Shown in pieces: positions 40,101 through 48,152 of a stretch of DNA of 64,000 nt; the first letter of the stretch is position 1; each line of letters opens with the position of its first letter. The DNA lies in the NCBI GenBank assembly GCA_012295225.1, contig WMKK01000018.1:333957-397956 (forward strand), written 5' to 3'. The DNA is from Ostreococcus mediterraneus. Taxonomy: Eukaryota > Chlorophyta > Mamiellophyceae > Mamiellales > Bathycoccaceae. The translations under genes were made by a program, and so were the position numbers. The notes under the pieces are model-generated. The model ran no database searches, was not told the DNA's origin, and saw only the letters and a list, made by a program, of their open reading frames with translations.

Positions 40101-40833
40101 TCAGCTGTTGACCATGTGGGCTGGTTATACTCAATCAAAGCTTGCGCTAAAACCCTGCTGGCTGGCCGCCGTAGAACGCGCATTGTTGGGCGGTACCAGC
40201 AATGACGCATTGAACATCTTGAATCTCTTGGCGGAGCAGATTCTCTGCACCTCATCTTCAGGATTGCTTTCAACGGCAGATGTGGCTCAAATTCTAGAAA
40301 CCGCACAGAAATCGTCGGGAGTGGACACTGCCTTGGTCGCAAAGTTGAGGCTTTTAATAGATGCGCAAGGCATTGATACCACCGCTTGCGAGCTGAAGGA
40401 AATTCTAGATTTGGATATGATTATGTTGGCCATATATAGAAATCGAATCGCTTCGATTGTGATGATTGATTCGGTCATTTGTGATCAAGTTGTGTCATTA
40501 GTATTGACACACCGTAGAGGTCGCGACGTTTTGATGCCACACATTTTGGCAGCCGTCACGAGGGAAAGAATGTTCAATTTGGCGTGCAACCTTGCGCTAC
40601 GCCTTACTACGTCTACTCTTGATTTGTTCAGAAATGATATTGAAGGAAGGATTTTCATATTACGAAAGCAGCTTTACGCCAGGGTGCGGAAAGGAAACGT
40701 CGATATACCTCAAGCAACGAAGGTGGAACAAACAACACGCTTGCATGATCTACTTTTGAGTGAGCTAACTTCCACACTGCACACGGCGTGCGCAGCAGCA
40801 TTAGGAGCGCTTGAAATTGCACTAGTATCATAG
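34117..40833 (+). CDS. NBAS/MIP2-like Sec39-domain tethering protein
   Basis: A 2238-residue single-exon protein from ATG 34117; an alternative ATG at 34222 begins MSGLAREPDLERCLYD. Residues ~100-470 form degenerate beta-propeller-like repeats (SISWASDGLAFVIVQ, TAWWSSEAVAIALRNGEV), then LELVHAHMDLEEWGSALMLARQHGLDTDQIYKARW, a junction typical of NBAS where the alpha-solenoid Sec39 region begins. The rest is helical. NBAS (plant MIP2) is in the Dsl1/NRZ complex that tethers Golgi-to-ER COPI vesicles; animal NBAS also acts in nonsense-mediated decay. Architecture and length (~2300) fit. Divergence is high, so orthology rests on the N-terminal half. Confidence 0.78.
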   Translation: MRVWLRVDVLVQHWTTGTKTRPAEVDARGAQVPVHMSGLAREPDLERCLYDAYVHTESVVTEAHNDAEVDKDASPATTRSWSTLQTLAQTFTRRKEIDNGEREMMRATALASTSNGDTLSVVAGRSVQIFRADDDWHVPKGGVHRAQVQSISWASDGLAFVIVQAAKLSVATRVGEIVYERDVSAAPIAFAALASLNEEAYDLISVNLVGTPALITQRVELVHGAAVGETISRMFGEGLKKIDCASWLEKDRTLVVIGRKKSLSSTVVTTWKYFDGSDKSDAALMHLKTIDFGIDLTPRRSFFETPRALLSLSVFHDVGECLNLAIISETGALSVVQISKNGEYATKLNFYHNVCATAWWSSEAVAIALRNGEVIVENVSTGRRILGDAPECFETVAGMISVPRNVDGTRRARILLMECPKIGGWRLISLNERTPLELVHAHMDLEEWGSALMLARQHGLDTDQIYKARWTSLPASIEGMSDWLSRISDRPWVVVQCLIACATSYETQRHILVYGLKETDTQAKKIQYSISNKPEWSWWVKLRLALLGALDRADTVHEICSGGFSPNMYQTLRQSTILDAAINAAYSGDLFSLKIIFKRHTSCLMPRIFDVLDALPETCSISSYETLLPWSSNYVSDRDFHSSKLRQNDWAESEYYLQHIDSAQAHDDEELNRRADVCQAVTDVLQRENVSQRWLQEATEELCLIRQRTHGSQVPSSRDMETWVIRRACEMDTALGQITSARQILQSAATGLQSQTLIDYAFAASILEAAVMTVFVEDDVVVESSLEEFSASDTFERMNVLFALLSEKNVTSIMSGAVRDFIDHVSHNSDERVCEILQRWILTASENAQYSSMSHVVRWFSSSKESIDVVGGAEALAAVVAEASLCQRDIDNGSLTALVDMLNDLPESVSGVPVAKTALFRLRACHLLRLRGLNISLEAIISAERSESQALDIISNFISSFVENSEGETTTNWSILWKELLSLQSGVFHRCLTHDRILSLLVRAQLEHEDWAHAKAHIPASGTAGTVGALVGGLKELSGSVSSILPVSAAEEVICAVSAQFMQQARDIEDKYALDAEKCLKLMPLNAAVSLKLEFVSALRSLAVFGVRRPPKDVSGEVALQMVLESLVQFPESYRSPDELQSIALRLGVTDTDNQHAILLATGLKAFERSDLRASVATAIRLVRHNYAPSWELCAKVARALPLDDESISKKGTLLAFAVAHANEDVLPILLSDWQSTQAWEIFKKFEKCTADPDTQSFKPNIEGILAKITDITTMQANMRPIVSLFAHKPCLANALDIIFKTKDDKAKEVAGAMAYALGIHGVHSSDQILSIIATQTILEVVKSLSIEELAVDTPPSSMWPSIAILLFMRDAHAVSDVIDNIASGIQERLVLQTVLNLGTCVHALRALRSVDSYLQLPIQTSLLLARVSEVENRENYAEDADVYFAKQFNSSLSSVVDAEWLAKAIPEIDAGAFTSNTADYRKRAILALAAGSSRLVRVGESLNHALRLARAYKVDEYDVYAAYSAVLASDNKHDVVQAAETLKEVLPKFRGKSLDVVYTSTWKSLPSHGHRGFESMRAYFDVLHACKSINMKDYNDLLAAMELIAAACPEIDLKLFVDARGRASKTNTTDVLDAIKRDVCAESNRTNSYPQLMLANLLKALDTLPDTNAALNSQNVHFSAVCSILSPPAGVCRLSSAQRWARVVDSGALDKIGEDHATEMAQCLSACALTDQRLKELNKFASEISTSLQLKALDYVLGKLDTSKLTAIPDVLDVRNRLSFVNTVAMKMPELDAHLLQILTSDSRENQRLSVIIERWISRGATFSQISTLASIAGQGELQCMKVDIDVTDVIMQTLDKALMRSSNQLGKVFDIVEKTLWGENDLDALATARTRAFAKLKEHVASNDGSSISDDYASILELMSNIMSGDRIWPGWASSNHGDGVVHIVSMRTAALLAPFVGCPIPCEEDVRDDAAMSEFFRNSILAQDCIPFDVLSQLLTMWAGYTQSKLALKPCWLAAVERALLGGTSNDALNILNLLAEQILCTSSSGLLSTADVAQILETAQKSSGVDTALVAKLRLLIDAQGIDTTACELKEILDLDMIMLAIYRNRIASIVMIDSVICDQVVSLVLTHRRGRDVLMPHILAAVTRERMFNLACNLALRLTTSTLDLFRNDIEGRIFILRKQLYARVRKGNVDIPQATKVEQTTRLHDLLLSELTSTLHTACAAALGALEIALVS

Positions 40834-41188
40834 GTGCGCGCGCTACGACCTAGGCTTCCTAGGTGATGTTCGAACCGTCCACGCGAACTTACCTCGACAG
40901 GTGGAGGAGATCAAGACATCACACCATCAACTTCTGCCTGTGCTGGTGTGAAACACGTGAGAGATGTTAGAGCTCTTGTTCATGTTACCTCATATAAGTG
41001 TATAACGGTAGTACCGGTACGAGTAGTTCTATATGTAACTTTATTTATCACAAAACTAAAAGTCTTTCATACGCACGATATACATTATCAAAATTGGACG
41101 CGCTGAGCAGCCCTTGAAGCATCGAGAACCAAAAAACTGACGCGTGCTGCTGCTCATCACGTATGCGTGAACTCGTCCTTAGGCGAGC
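40834..41188. other. Convergent 3' region with two hairpins
   Basis: About 355 bp between convergent genes. It contains the hairpins at 40848-40864 and 40920-40950 and a GTACCGGTAC palindrome near 41012. A GTTCGAACC sequence resembling a tRNA T-loop occurs at about 40868 but no cloverleaf can be built around it. Confidence 0.5.
40848..40864. other. Perfect 7-bp hairpin after NBAS stop
   Basis: ACCTAGG (40848-40854), CTT loop, CCTAGGT (40858-40864), starting 14 nt after the NBAS stop codon. A second perfect 7-bp pair, CACACCA (40920-40926) with TGGTGTG (40944-40950), follows. Possible 3'-end structures in a convergent gap. Confidence 0.45.
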
Positions 41189-43846
41189 TTACAACATCTT
41201 GAGGTAAAAGTTACCAGGTTCAGGAGGCCAGGTGTACAATTGCACGTCGTCGACGCAGATGGAAACTCCATTAATGTCGACATCCGTCTTCAAAACGATG
41301 TTGAGGTCGGTTTTTGGTACTTGAACATACGCACCCAAGCCAATCGCAAACTGAACGCCAGCCAAGTTCGCGGTCTTACATTTGGAAGCGATATAAGCAT
41401 CGGTGTACACGAAGTTGTCGTTGAATTGAGCTTGCATCGCCGCGCAACTAGCTGCGCCGGTGGTGGCTTGCGCAGCCATGTCCGCACCGAGGTAGATGCG
41501 TTGTTCGGCAGTCGTCTTCGGGCCACTGCACACCATACCAGCGACGCAGAGCTGCGTTGTAAGATCGGTCACTTCGGCAACCACACCGAGTTGGGCGTGC
41601 GCTTCAAGATTGGCGTCAAGAAACGGCGTAAGAGCCACTCCTGGGTCAGGTAACACAGCGGAGATTCCGCCATTCGCAACTGTGAATCCAACTTCCATGC
41701 CGGTGAGGTCCGCAGTGTACGAGAAAACCCCGGTAGCCTTCGCCATTAAGAAATAAGGAAGTGAAATACCAGCCCCCATGCTCATTCTCATGGTGAACGG
41801 GGTCATTGGAATCGGGAATTCACCTTCAAAGCTCACGCTCTTTGGCACGCCATCCACCAAGTCGAGCACGTCACCAGCCATGAAAGCTTCGGCTTCGGCT
41901 TCGACCTTGAACTCAATGTGCATGCGCATGTAAAGAACAGCAGTCATAGTGAAATCCTTCAAAGACTTCATCGCATCGATGAGCTTTGTCTTGGCGGCGT
42001 TCGCCCCGTCAGTAAGAGGATCGCCAAGGCGCGCACGCAAGTGCGGGAACTGAGCCATCGTCCCCGGTCGCTCGAGCCACGGATCTTCCGCCAAAGCGGT
42101 GCGGATCTTGGCAACCTGCAACATGACATGGTTCTCAATTCTATCCAAAAGCATATCATGCTGTTGTTCGATCAAGGCGAAGTGCGCTGTGGCTTGCGTG
42201 TGGATACCGTGCAAATGCTGGTAGTGGCTGGCTTCTTCGGTGGAAAGAAGCTTGCGACCACCGAGGGCGTTCATCGCCGAGTCCAACGAGTTCTTCACGG
42301 AGTTTGCGGCGTTTTTCGCATCATTGACCACCCCAGTCAACGAATTGATGGGGCTCATGACTGCATTCTTCGCATCATTGACAACGTCGGTCACGCCGTC
42401 GCCGATGGAGTTGAAGAGCGGCTCAAAAAAGGCGAAGAAGGCGGCCAAAATGTTCGTCGCAACAGCTTCCGGGAACGAGAAGTCGCGAATTTCAAAGCCC
42501 ATGGTCCACGTGGGCTCTGGGAATCCAGCCTTGAGCGTCGCTGGCGCGAACGGACTGTCACCAAGTTTTTCCGGCCACGGCATGTCGTACGACAAATCGA
42601 GCACAGACTCTGGCAAGATTTCATCAAGCGGAAGCGAAATTTCCATCTTCGGAGCGCCGCACGAGCCCAAATGTGCGTTTTCGCGAAGAGCTGTGTATTC
42701 AGGGACTTTTTCGGTCGTACCGCGAAGTTTGTTTCGAAGCAACTTTCGCACGCGCTCTTGGTTGAGAACGTGCCCGAAGTGGTCGTGCTTGCCGTTGCCC
42801 ATCGGCGCAGCCCCGAGGGACGCGCTCGTAAAGACGCTGGTGATTTTATTTAAAACATCCTTTGCATCAGAGGGGAACGCTGCTTTGATGAGATCGTTCA
42901 CAACGTCTTCCACAAGATCGGGAATACCAGTGATAGTATTAGACACGGCGGACGTAATTTCATTCGCTTTGTTCGGAATGGTCGTCATGAGATCAGAAAC
43001 GACGTCGTTGATGTCATCAATGGTGTTTGTCACGGCGTTTTTGGCGTTGTTAACAGCCCCAACCGACGCATCGTAGGCGGCAGTAAGACTGGGATCGACA
43101 ATGCACTTCGTGTTGGAGTCCCGAGCGACGAAGAACGGCGAACAAGTAGTACACTTGCCCGTGGTAACCGGACGCGCGCGTCTGCACGTATACTTCCAAG
43201 CGATGTCAACGTTGGTGCAGGCACCGGGAGTGCAACCACCACCCGTGCAACCACCACCACAACGTTTTTTGCATTTACCTCTCCACTTCCACGCGCAGCA
43301 GACTGTCGGGGCGCAGATGGTCGGGGCGCAGATTTGCGGCGCGCAGACGCGCTGGGACGAGCACGCGCCTTTTCCACCCACGGGAAGGTCTCCGAAATCG
43401 CACACCGGAACTGGTAAACAACTCGACGTGTAATCGCACGTGCGAACGGCCGTTTCAGGAAGAAAACAATACTGCGGCGCAGATGATCCCGAAGAGACGG
43501 TGCACGCGCCGAGGCTGGCGACATCCATCGTCGTCGAGTTCCACGCCGCGCCCAACTCGGTAGCGGCGTACGCGTCGGGCTCGCCGTACGCACCCGCGTT
43601 CGCGCGAGCATACAAGTAGTTGCCGCGAACGATGCGCGCGGTTTCACGCACACCTCCGAGTTGTTGCACAACGCTCGCACCGCACGCCACGAAAGCAACA
43701 CCCGCGCTCATGGCGGCGATGCGTCCCCAGCCCATGCGCTTGGCGTCGTTCGCATCGTCGCCTCGCGCGCGAAGCGGTCGCGCGCTGTCGCTCTCATGCG
43801 ACGCATAGTACGACGACATGTCGTCACACACACCAGTGCGCGTCAC
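41189..43846 (-). CDS. Large Cys-rich type II membrane/surface protein, family member 2
   Basis: An 885-residue protein (or 876 from the second ATG, MSSYYASHESD). A cytosolic tail of ~41 residues precedes a signal anchor at ~42-60. Next is a Cys-rich module (~110-250) homologous to that of family member 1: CTVSSGSSAP.YC.LP, CDY.SSC, a triple CAPQI/CAPTI/CAPTV repeat, then the shared TGKCTTC...C end. Asn/Ala/Val amphipathic helical repeats (AKNAVTNTIDDI, GVVNDAKNAANSVKNSLDS) follow, then MPWPEKLGDSPFAPA, GGRKLLSTEEASHY, and a beta-rich C-terminal domain with CVAGMVCSGPK and GAYVQVPK. Everything from MPWP onward is homologous to family member 3, which is divergent and starts 497 bp away. No known family recognised. 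Confidence 0.85.
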   Translation of the reverse strand: MTRTGVCDDMSSYYASHESDSARPLRARGDDANDAKRMGWGRIAAMSAGVAFVACGASVVQQLGGVRETARIVRGNYLYARANAGAYGEPDAYAATELGAAWNSTTMDVASLGACTVSSGSSAPQYCFLPETAVRTCDYTSSCLPVPVCDFGDLPVGGKGACSSQRVCAPQICAPTICAPTVCCAWKWRGKCKKRCGGGCTGGGCTPGACTNVDIAWKYTCRRARPVTTGKCTTCSPFFVARDSNTKCIVDPSLTAAYDASVGAVNNAKNAVTNTIDDINDVVSDLMTTIPNKANEITSAVSNTITGIPDLVEDVVNDLIKAAFPSDAKDVLNKITSVFTSASLGAAPMGNGKHDHFGHVLNQERVRKLLRNKLRGTTEKVPEYTALRENAHLGSCGAPKMEISLPLDEILPESVLDLSYDMPWPEKLGDSPFAPATLKAGFPEPTWTMGFEIRDFSFPEAVATNILAAFFAFFEPLFNSIGDGVTDVVNDAKNAVMSPINSLTGVVNDAKNAANSVKNSLDSAMNALGGRKLLSTEEASHYQHLHGIHTQATAHFALIEQQHDMLLDRIENHVMLQVAKIRTALAEDPWLERPGTMAQFPHLRARLGDPLTDGANAAKTKLIDAMKSLKDFTMTAVLYMRMHIEFKVEAEAEAFMAGDVLDLVDGVPKSVSFEGEFPIPMTPFTMRMSMGAGISLPYFLMAKATGVFSYTADLTGMEVGFTVANGGISAVLPDPGVALTPFLDANLEAHAQLGVVAEVTDLTTQLCVAGMVCSGPKTTAEQRIYLGADMAAQATTGAASCAAMQAQFNDNFVYTDAYIASKCKTANLAGVQFAIGLGAYVQVPKTDLNIVLKTDVDINGVSICVDDVQLYTWPPEPGNFYLKML

Positions 43847-44343
43847 GCGATCACACGTTCACGACCTCGGTCGTCAACGAGTGGCGTCGACAATCACACA
43901 TCGCAACACCCACGGCCGACGTGTGCCCAAAGGTGTTGGGCTTTTTTTAGTGTTGGATCGCGATGATCGCGTCACAGTCACGATGACGCCGATGTCGACG
44001 CACGTTCACCAATCACAACCAGGGGCTATTGTGGGACACTCGTGGGGGGTGTTCACTTCATAGTGTGCACGCGATCGCCCCATCGCGCGATCGGCGTGGG
44101 CGCGTGGGGGTGTGTGTGGGATGGAGTACCGTATTGTAACCCATGCGAGTGCTGTGTGTGTACCACAACAGCGCACCCTCGCCCGCACGCCCAAGACCGC
44201 CGGGCGAGGCCTCCGACGTGCACGCGCGGGGGCGACGGCGACGAGGACGATGGTTGGGGCGCGCGCGCCGCGTCGACGCCGCACTCTTCGCCGCGCGCGC
44301 GATCGCACAGACGATCGACGTACGGGTTACGAAGCGTGACACC
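43847..44343. promoter_or_regulatory. Shared divergent promoter of two surface-protein paralogues
   Basis: About 497 bp between paralogous divergent genes. It includes a T7 run near 43940, GC-rich stretches, a GTGGGTGTGTGTGTGGG-type tract near 44104-44122 and a basic, Arg/Pro-rich open frame upstream of the chosen start of the plus-strand gene (44143-44343), which I treat as 5' leader. Confidence 0.45.
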
Positions 44344-46731
44344 ATGGCATCACGAGCGATGCGACGGAACGCACGCGCGAGCGAGGGCGCGGCGGAATCG
44401 ACGCCGTTGGTGGCGTCCCGATTCGCCACGCGCGAGGGGCGCGCCAACACCAATGCCATTCGAGCGTTTGCCGTGGCCGTGCTCGTCGCGGTGTTGTGTG
44501 TGATGGGGATCGTACAATACGGGTACACGAACAATGTTGTTGATGATGCGTACGGCGCGCGATTCGCCTCAGCTACGCTCGGCGACGTGCCGAAATCGAC
44601 GACAACGACGGACGCCGCGGCGCTCGGCGACATCATCAGCGATTTGAAGGATTTGACGAACAAGTTTAAAAACTTTCTCAATTCGGCCACGGCGCCGTTT
44701 AACGATGCCAAGAGTACTTTCGATCAAGTTGTCTCCCAAGTCGGCTCGCTTCCCAGCAAGGTTGTCAGCGTCAAGGACAAAGTGGGTGACATGGTTGACG
44801 ACGTCAGCGGCGCCGTCGCGGGGTTCGTCGAAGACGTCTACGGCACGTTGTTCCCTACTGATGCGGATGCATTCGTGAAAAAGATTTCCGGTATTGTTGG
44901 TGCTACTGCGGAATTGGGTGGCGAAGAAGGTCCTCATTTCGCCGAACGCGCGGGTTTGGGCGCGATCGTTCGCGACTTGAACCAAGACGTGCTTCGCGAA
45001 CAGCTTCGCGCGCGCTTGTACAAGGACTATGTTCCCCAACTCGGCGCCCACTATGAACACGCTGCCAAGCTCGGATGCTCGAGCTTGCCCAAGGATACCT
45101 CTGAACACGAAGCTGCCAAACTCGGGTGCGTTGCTATCTCCAGCTTGACCAAGGTTTGCTACGAAGCGCCGATGCGCGACTTGCTCCCGGAAGAAGCGTT
45201 CAGCGCCGAGTACCAAATGCCGTGGCCTAAAAAGTTGGGTGATTCTCCTTTTGCGCCCGCACAAATGTCCGCCGGCTTTCCTACCGCTGAGTGGATCACG
45301 TGCGCTGGATTAGAAAAGTTCAACATCAAGACCGAAGTTGCCACGGAGCTCATCAAAGCGTTCAAGCTCTTCTTTGGCGCGTTGTTCGATGCAATCACGG
45401 ACGGCGCGAAGGAGTTTGCCACGGATGCGAAGAACGCCGTCATGGTTCCAGTCAACGCTATCGACCAACAAGTGCAAGTTGTCGGACAACACGTGAACAC
45501 CGCAAAGGATGCGATCAATCAGGCCTCTTCAGTGTTTGGACGTCGTCGTTTGCTTTCCGAAGAAGAGTCTCACAACCTTCACTCCAAGGTTACCTCCCAC
45601 GCGGCGACGTTGGGCATGCTGACTGAACATGCTGACTTCACCTACAATCATCACATGAAGCGCATCGAAGACCAAGTCTTGTTGCAGATTGAAAAGATCC
45701 GTGAAATTCTTCTTCAAGATCCCCTTCTTGAGGATCCGAGATCTCTCGAGTCCTTCCCGCACTATCAGACCAACTTGGACGCGCGACGCGCGAAGATTCT
45801 TGCAGAGCACGACGAGGCCAGCCTTGGCGCCGCCTCTGACAAGCTCGTTTCCGCACGAACCGCTTTGTCGAACGCCATGCAAGCGTTGAAAAACACTGAA
45901 TTCGAAATCGCTGTGACTTCGAATCTTGAAGTCTCCCTCGAAGTTGACGTTTCAGTTTCTGCGTTCACGCAAGGTGACTTTATGGACATGATAATGAGCA
46001 AAGCGAGCTCGCCCATCGACAACCCGTACATCATGTCGAAAACGCAAATGCTTCAGTTCGGCTTTTACGTCAACTACGCGTTCGGTATTGGCTTCAAGTT
46101 ACCATATTTCGCCAAGGCTGAAGGCGCAATTCATTTGGGATACACCCTTTCGGTGCCCGATATGAAGGTGGGAATCGCGGCAAACAATGGCCAATTCCAA
46201 GTGCTCTTCAATCCGCCGGTGCCGGTGCTCACGAGAGATGGCGAAACTGCATCCATCTCCGCGCACTTGCAAGTTGGTGCTGAACTTGAAATCCCAATTG
46301 TTCAGCTCGAGCTTTGCTGGGCGGGTGCCATTTGCGCCGGTCCCAAGATGTACTTTGCCCAAGGCGCCCAAATCGGATTGGATGCGTTCGCGGCTGCCAT
46401 GGGCGCCGCGCCTTCCGATTGCTTCAAGGGTGAAACGACCTTGCAAGCCGGGTTCTCCGACTTTGATTACCCGAACAAGCCCGCTTCGTGTACGCTCTCC
46501 GGAACTGGTTATGCCGCGGGTATTGGTGCCTACTATCAAGTGCCGAAGCCTGATGCGTCTGTAGTGTTGACTACGACAATCAGCCAGCCGTGCACCGTGG
46601 ACGTCCCCGACTTGGTTCTCTACAAGTCGTCGTCGGATGATGGATTCTTCGCTCAAGCTGCTCTCTTCACGCCCGTGTGTGCGTCAAATATCCAAAGCGG
46701 AACGACGCCGCCGCCGGAATCTTGCGAATAA
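44344..46731 (+). CDS. Large type II membrane/surface protein, family member 3
   Basis: Start at ATG 44344 (795 residues); an open frame reaches back to 44143 but its 67 residues are repetitive and Arg/Pro-rich. The N-tail carries ESTPLV (~18-23), echoing EQTPLV of member 1, then a signal anchor at ~39-57. Unlike the others it lacks the Cys-rich module. The helical region has SDLKDLTNKFKNFLNSAT-like heptads, then MPWPKKLGDSPFAPA (nearly identical to member 2), DAKNAVMVPVNAI, FGRRRLLSEEESH, and a beta-rich C-terminal domain with CWAGAICAGPK and GIGAYYQVPKPD. The RR-L-L-S-EE block looks like a processing site. The function is unknown; a surface or vacuolar structural role is possible. Confidence 0.85.
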   Translation: MASRAMRRNARASEGAAESTPLVASRFATREGRANTNAIRAFAVAVLVAVLCVMGIVQYGYTNNVVDDAYGARFASATLGDVPKSTTTTDAAALGDIISDLKDLTNKFKNFLNSATAPFNDAKSTFDQVVSQVGSLPSKVVSVKDKVGDMVDDVSGAVAGFVEDVYGTLFPTDADAFVKKISGIVGATAELGGEEGPHFAERAGLGAIVRDLNQDVLREQLRARLYKDYVPQLGAHYEHAAKLGCSSLPKDTSEHEAAKLGCVAISSLTKVCYEAPMRDLLPEEAFSAEYQMPWPKKLGDSPFAPAQMSAGFPTAEWITCAGLEKFNIKTEVATELIKAFKLFFGALFDAITDGAKEFATDAKNAVMVPVNAIDQQVQVVGQHVNTAKDAINQASSVFGRRRLLSEEESHNLHSKVTSHAATLGMLTEHADFTYNHHMKRIEDQVLLQIEKIREILLQDPLLEDPRSLESFPHYQTNLDARRAKILAEHDEASLGAASDKLVSARTALSNAMQALKNTEFEIAVTSNLEVSLEVDVSVSAFTQGDFMDMIMSKASSPIDNPYIMSKTQMLQFGFYVNYAFGIGFKLPYFAKAEGAIHLGYTLSVPDMKVGIAANNGQFQVLFNPPVPVLTRDGETASISAHLQVGAELEIPIVQLELCWAGAICAGPKMYFAQGAQIGLDAFAAAMGAAPSDCFKGETTLQAGFSDFDYPNKPASCTLSGTGYAAGIGAYYQVPKPDASVVLTTTISQPCTVDVPDLVLYKSSSDDGFFAQAALFTPVCASNIQSGTTPPPESCE

Positions 46732-46812
46732 AGGGTCAACAAGGTCTCCTTCGTCCTGGCGAGCACGACTCGACGACATCGCGGGTGCGCGTGCAGAGTT
46801 TTTGGAAGATTT

Positions 46813-46828
46813 GAGTGCGTAGGCGCTC
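46813..46828 (+). other. 3'-end hairpin after family member 3
   Basis: GAGTGC (46813-46818) pairs with GCGCTC (46823-46828) through one G-T wobble around a GTAG loop, 81 nt after the stop codon. A run of A follows. Confidence 0.3.
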
Positions 46829-47008
46829 ATCTCAAAAAAATATATAGAATTATGCTCCTATAACCTCCTTCAGTGTGTTCTTTTGTATGCTTCGTTCGAC
46901 GCAAATGTTTTACTAGTTTTTAATGCGAAATTTTACACTGGACGCTTGAAATATTTTTTACAAAGCTACCGGTACGCGACGCTGACAACTTTCAGTCTCG
47001 TGAGCGCG

Positions 47009-47818
47009 TTAACATACAGTGTGCCCTAAAGATGCACGTAATTTTGAAGAGAACATTGCACGCTGTGCGCGATGACCAACATCACTAGAAACTAAGATGT
47101 ACTCCTCGAATGAGCCGCGAGAGTCACGAAACATCGCGGCGTAATACGTCGCTCGTGGAGACTGGCTTTTGGCTCGTACTGCGCACTCAAAGGCGCACAT
47201 TCCAGACTCAGAAGATTCTCCGTAACATTCTTCACGTAGTGGACACGAATCGCAATAGTTCGCTAAATCACACGTATTGCCTTCCAAATCTATGTCGGCA
47301 TCCACGGCCCACGGCAGCGACCCAACGCCGGCGTTCACAATTGTTGGCCGCGACAGCTTTGCCACGATGATCGCGCGCTCGTGCGCACGCAAAGTGTTGT
47401 AGAACTGCAAACCTCTCGCGGTATCGGACTTTAACACGTCCGCTGCCACTCTCATCTCCTTCGCTTTGATCGTCGTTGTCTCTGGAGCGCCACCATTCTC
47501 GCCGCCATCGTAGTCGAGCACCCACGCCCGCGTCGTCGTCGTCGCAGACGCCGTCGAACGCCTCTTGCCGTGATGACTCAAGAACCTGTGCGCCAATGTC
47601 TCCATGAGCGCCGTATTACTCGTGGTATTATTATTGTTACTATCCCATGACGCATTCATCGCACACGACGCCACCATGCGTTGTCGCAGAGGACGACGAC
47701 GACGACGACCGTCGCGGCACCGATCCATCGTTATCGCATCGCCCGAGCGACGCGCCTGCGCTGACGTCGTCGCCATCGCGTTCGCCGCGCTCCGTGCGAC
47801 ACCGCACGCGTGTGACAT
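47009..47818 (-). CDS. Hypothetical protein with Cys-rich C-terminal motif
   Basis: Start set at ATG 47818 (269 residues); the frame is open to 48100 but the extra 94 codons are Arg/Thr/Ala-rich and repetitive. The first ~100 residues are basic and low complexity and could be an organelle transit peptide. The second half looks folded: LQFYNTLRAHERAIIVAKLSRP, then a cysteine cluster C-x6-C-x2-C-x5-C-x9-C-x3-C (starting CDLANYCDSCPLREEC), then a stretch ending in the C-terminal VC. The cysteine spacing could bind zinc or an Fe-S cluster. No family recognised. Convergent with family member 3. Confidence 0.55.
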   Translation of the reverse strand: MSHACGVARSAANAMATTSAQARRSGDAITMDRCRDGRRRRRPLRQRMVASCAMNASWDSNNNNTTSNTALMETLAHRFLSHHGKRRSTASATTTTRAWVLDYDGGENGGAPETTTIKAKEMRVAADVLKSDTARGLQFYNTLRAHERAIIVAKLSRPTIVNAGVGSLPWAVDADIDLEGNTCDLANYCDSCPLREECYGESSESGMCAFECAVRAKSQSPRATYYAAMFRDSRGSFEEYILVSSDVGHRAQRAMFSSKLRASLGHTVC

Positions 47819-48105
47819 GACGACAGTGTTATACACGTCGCGTCGCGTCCCCTCCGTGTCTCCGCGTGCGTGCGTGCGTGCGTCGTCCACTACCGCGTAC
47901 CCACCGCGTCGTATCGCGTTCTCGCGATTGGCGCGTGTCGCGCACGCGTCGTCGACCAGTCGACGACGCGCGTGCTCGTGTGCGATCGTGCGGTACGATC
48001 GTCCATAGTGAACGTCCACGGTCGCCCGTGTGATGATGCGTCGCACGCACGCACGTCGCATCGATGGTCCGATCCGCGCCGATGGTCCGATCCGATGCAC
48101 GATCG

Positions 48106-48152
<47 letters not shown>

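Noticed and set aside
40860-40880. GTTCGAACC, a tRNA T-loop-like sequence
   Set aside because: No acceptor stem, D arm or anticodon arm with correct spacing could be built on either strand; the local structure is a simple hairpin instead.
44143-44343. 67-residue extension of surface family member 3
   Set aside because: It would place a long Arg/Pro-rich segment before the tail and anchor; members 1 and 2 have tails of ~40 residues, matching the start at 44344.
47819-48100. N-terminal extension of the Cys-rich hypothetical protein
   Set aside because: Open only because of GTGC and GTC repeats; composition is Arg/Thr/Ala-rich without structure. The start was moved to 47818.
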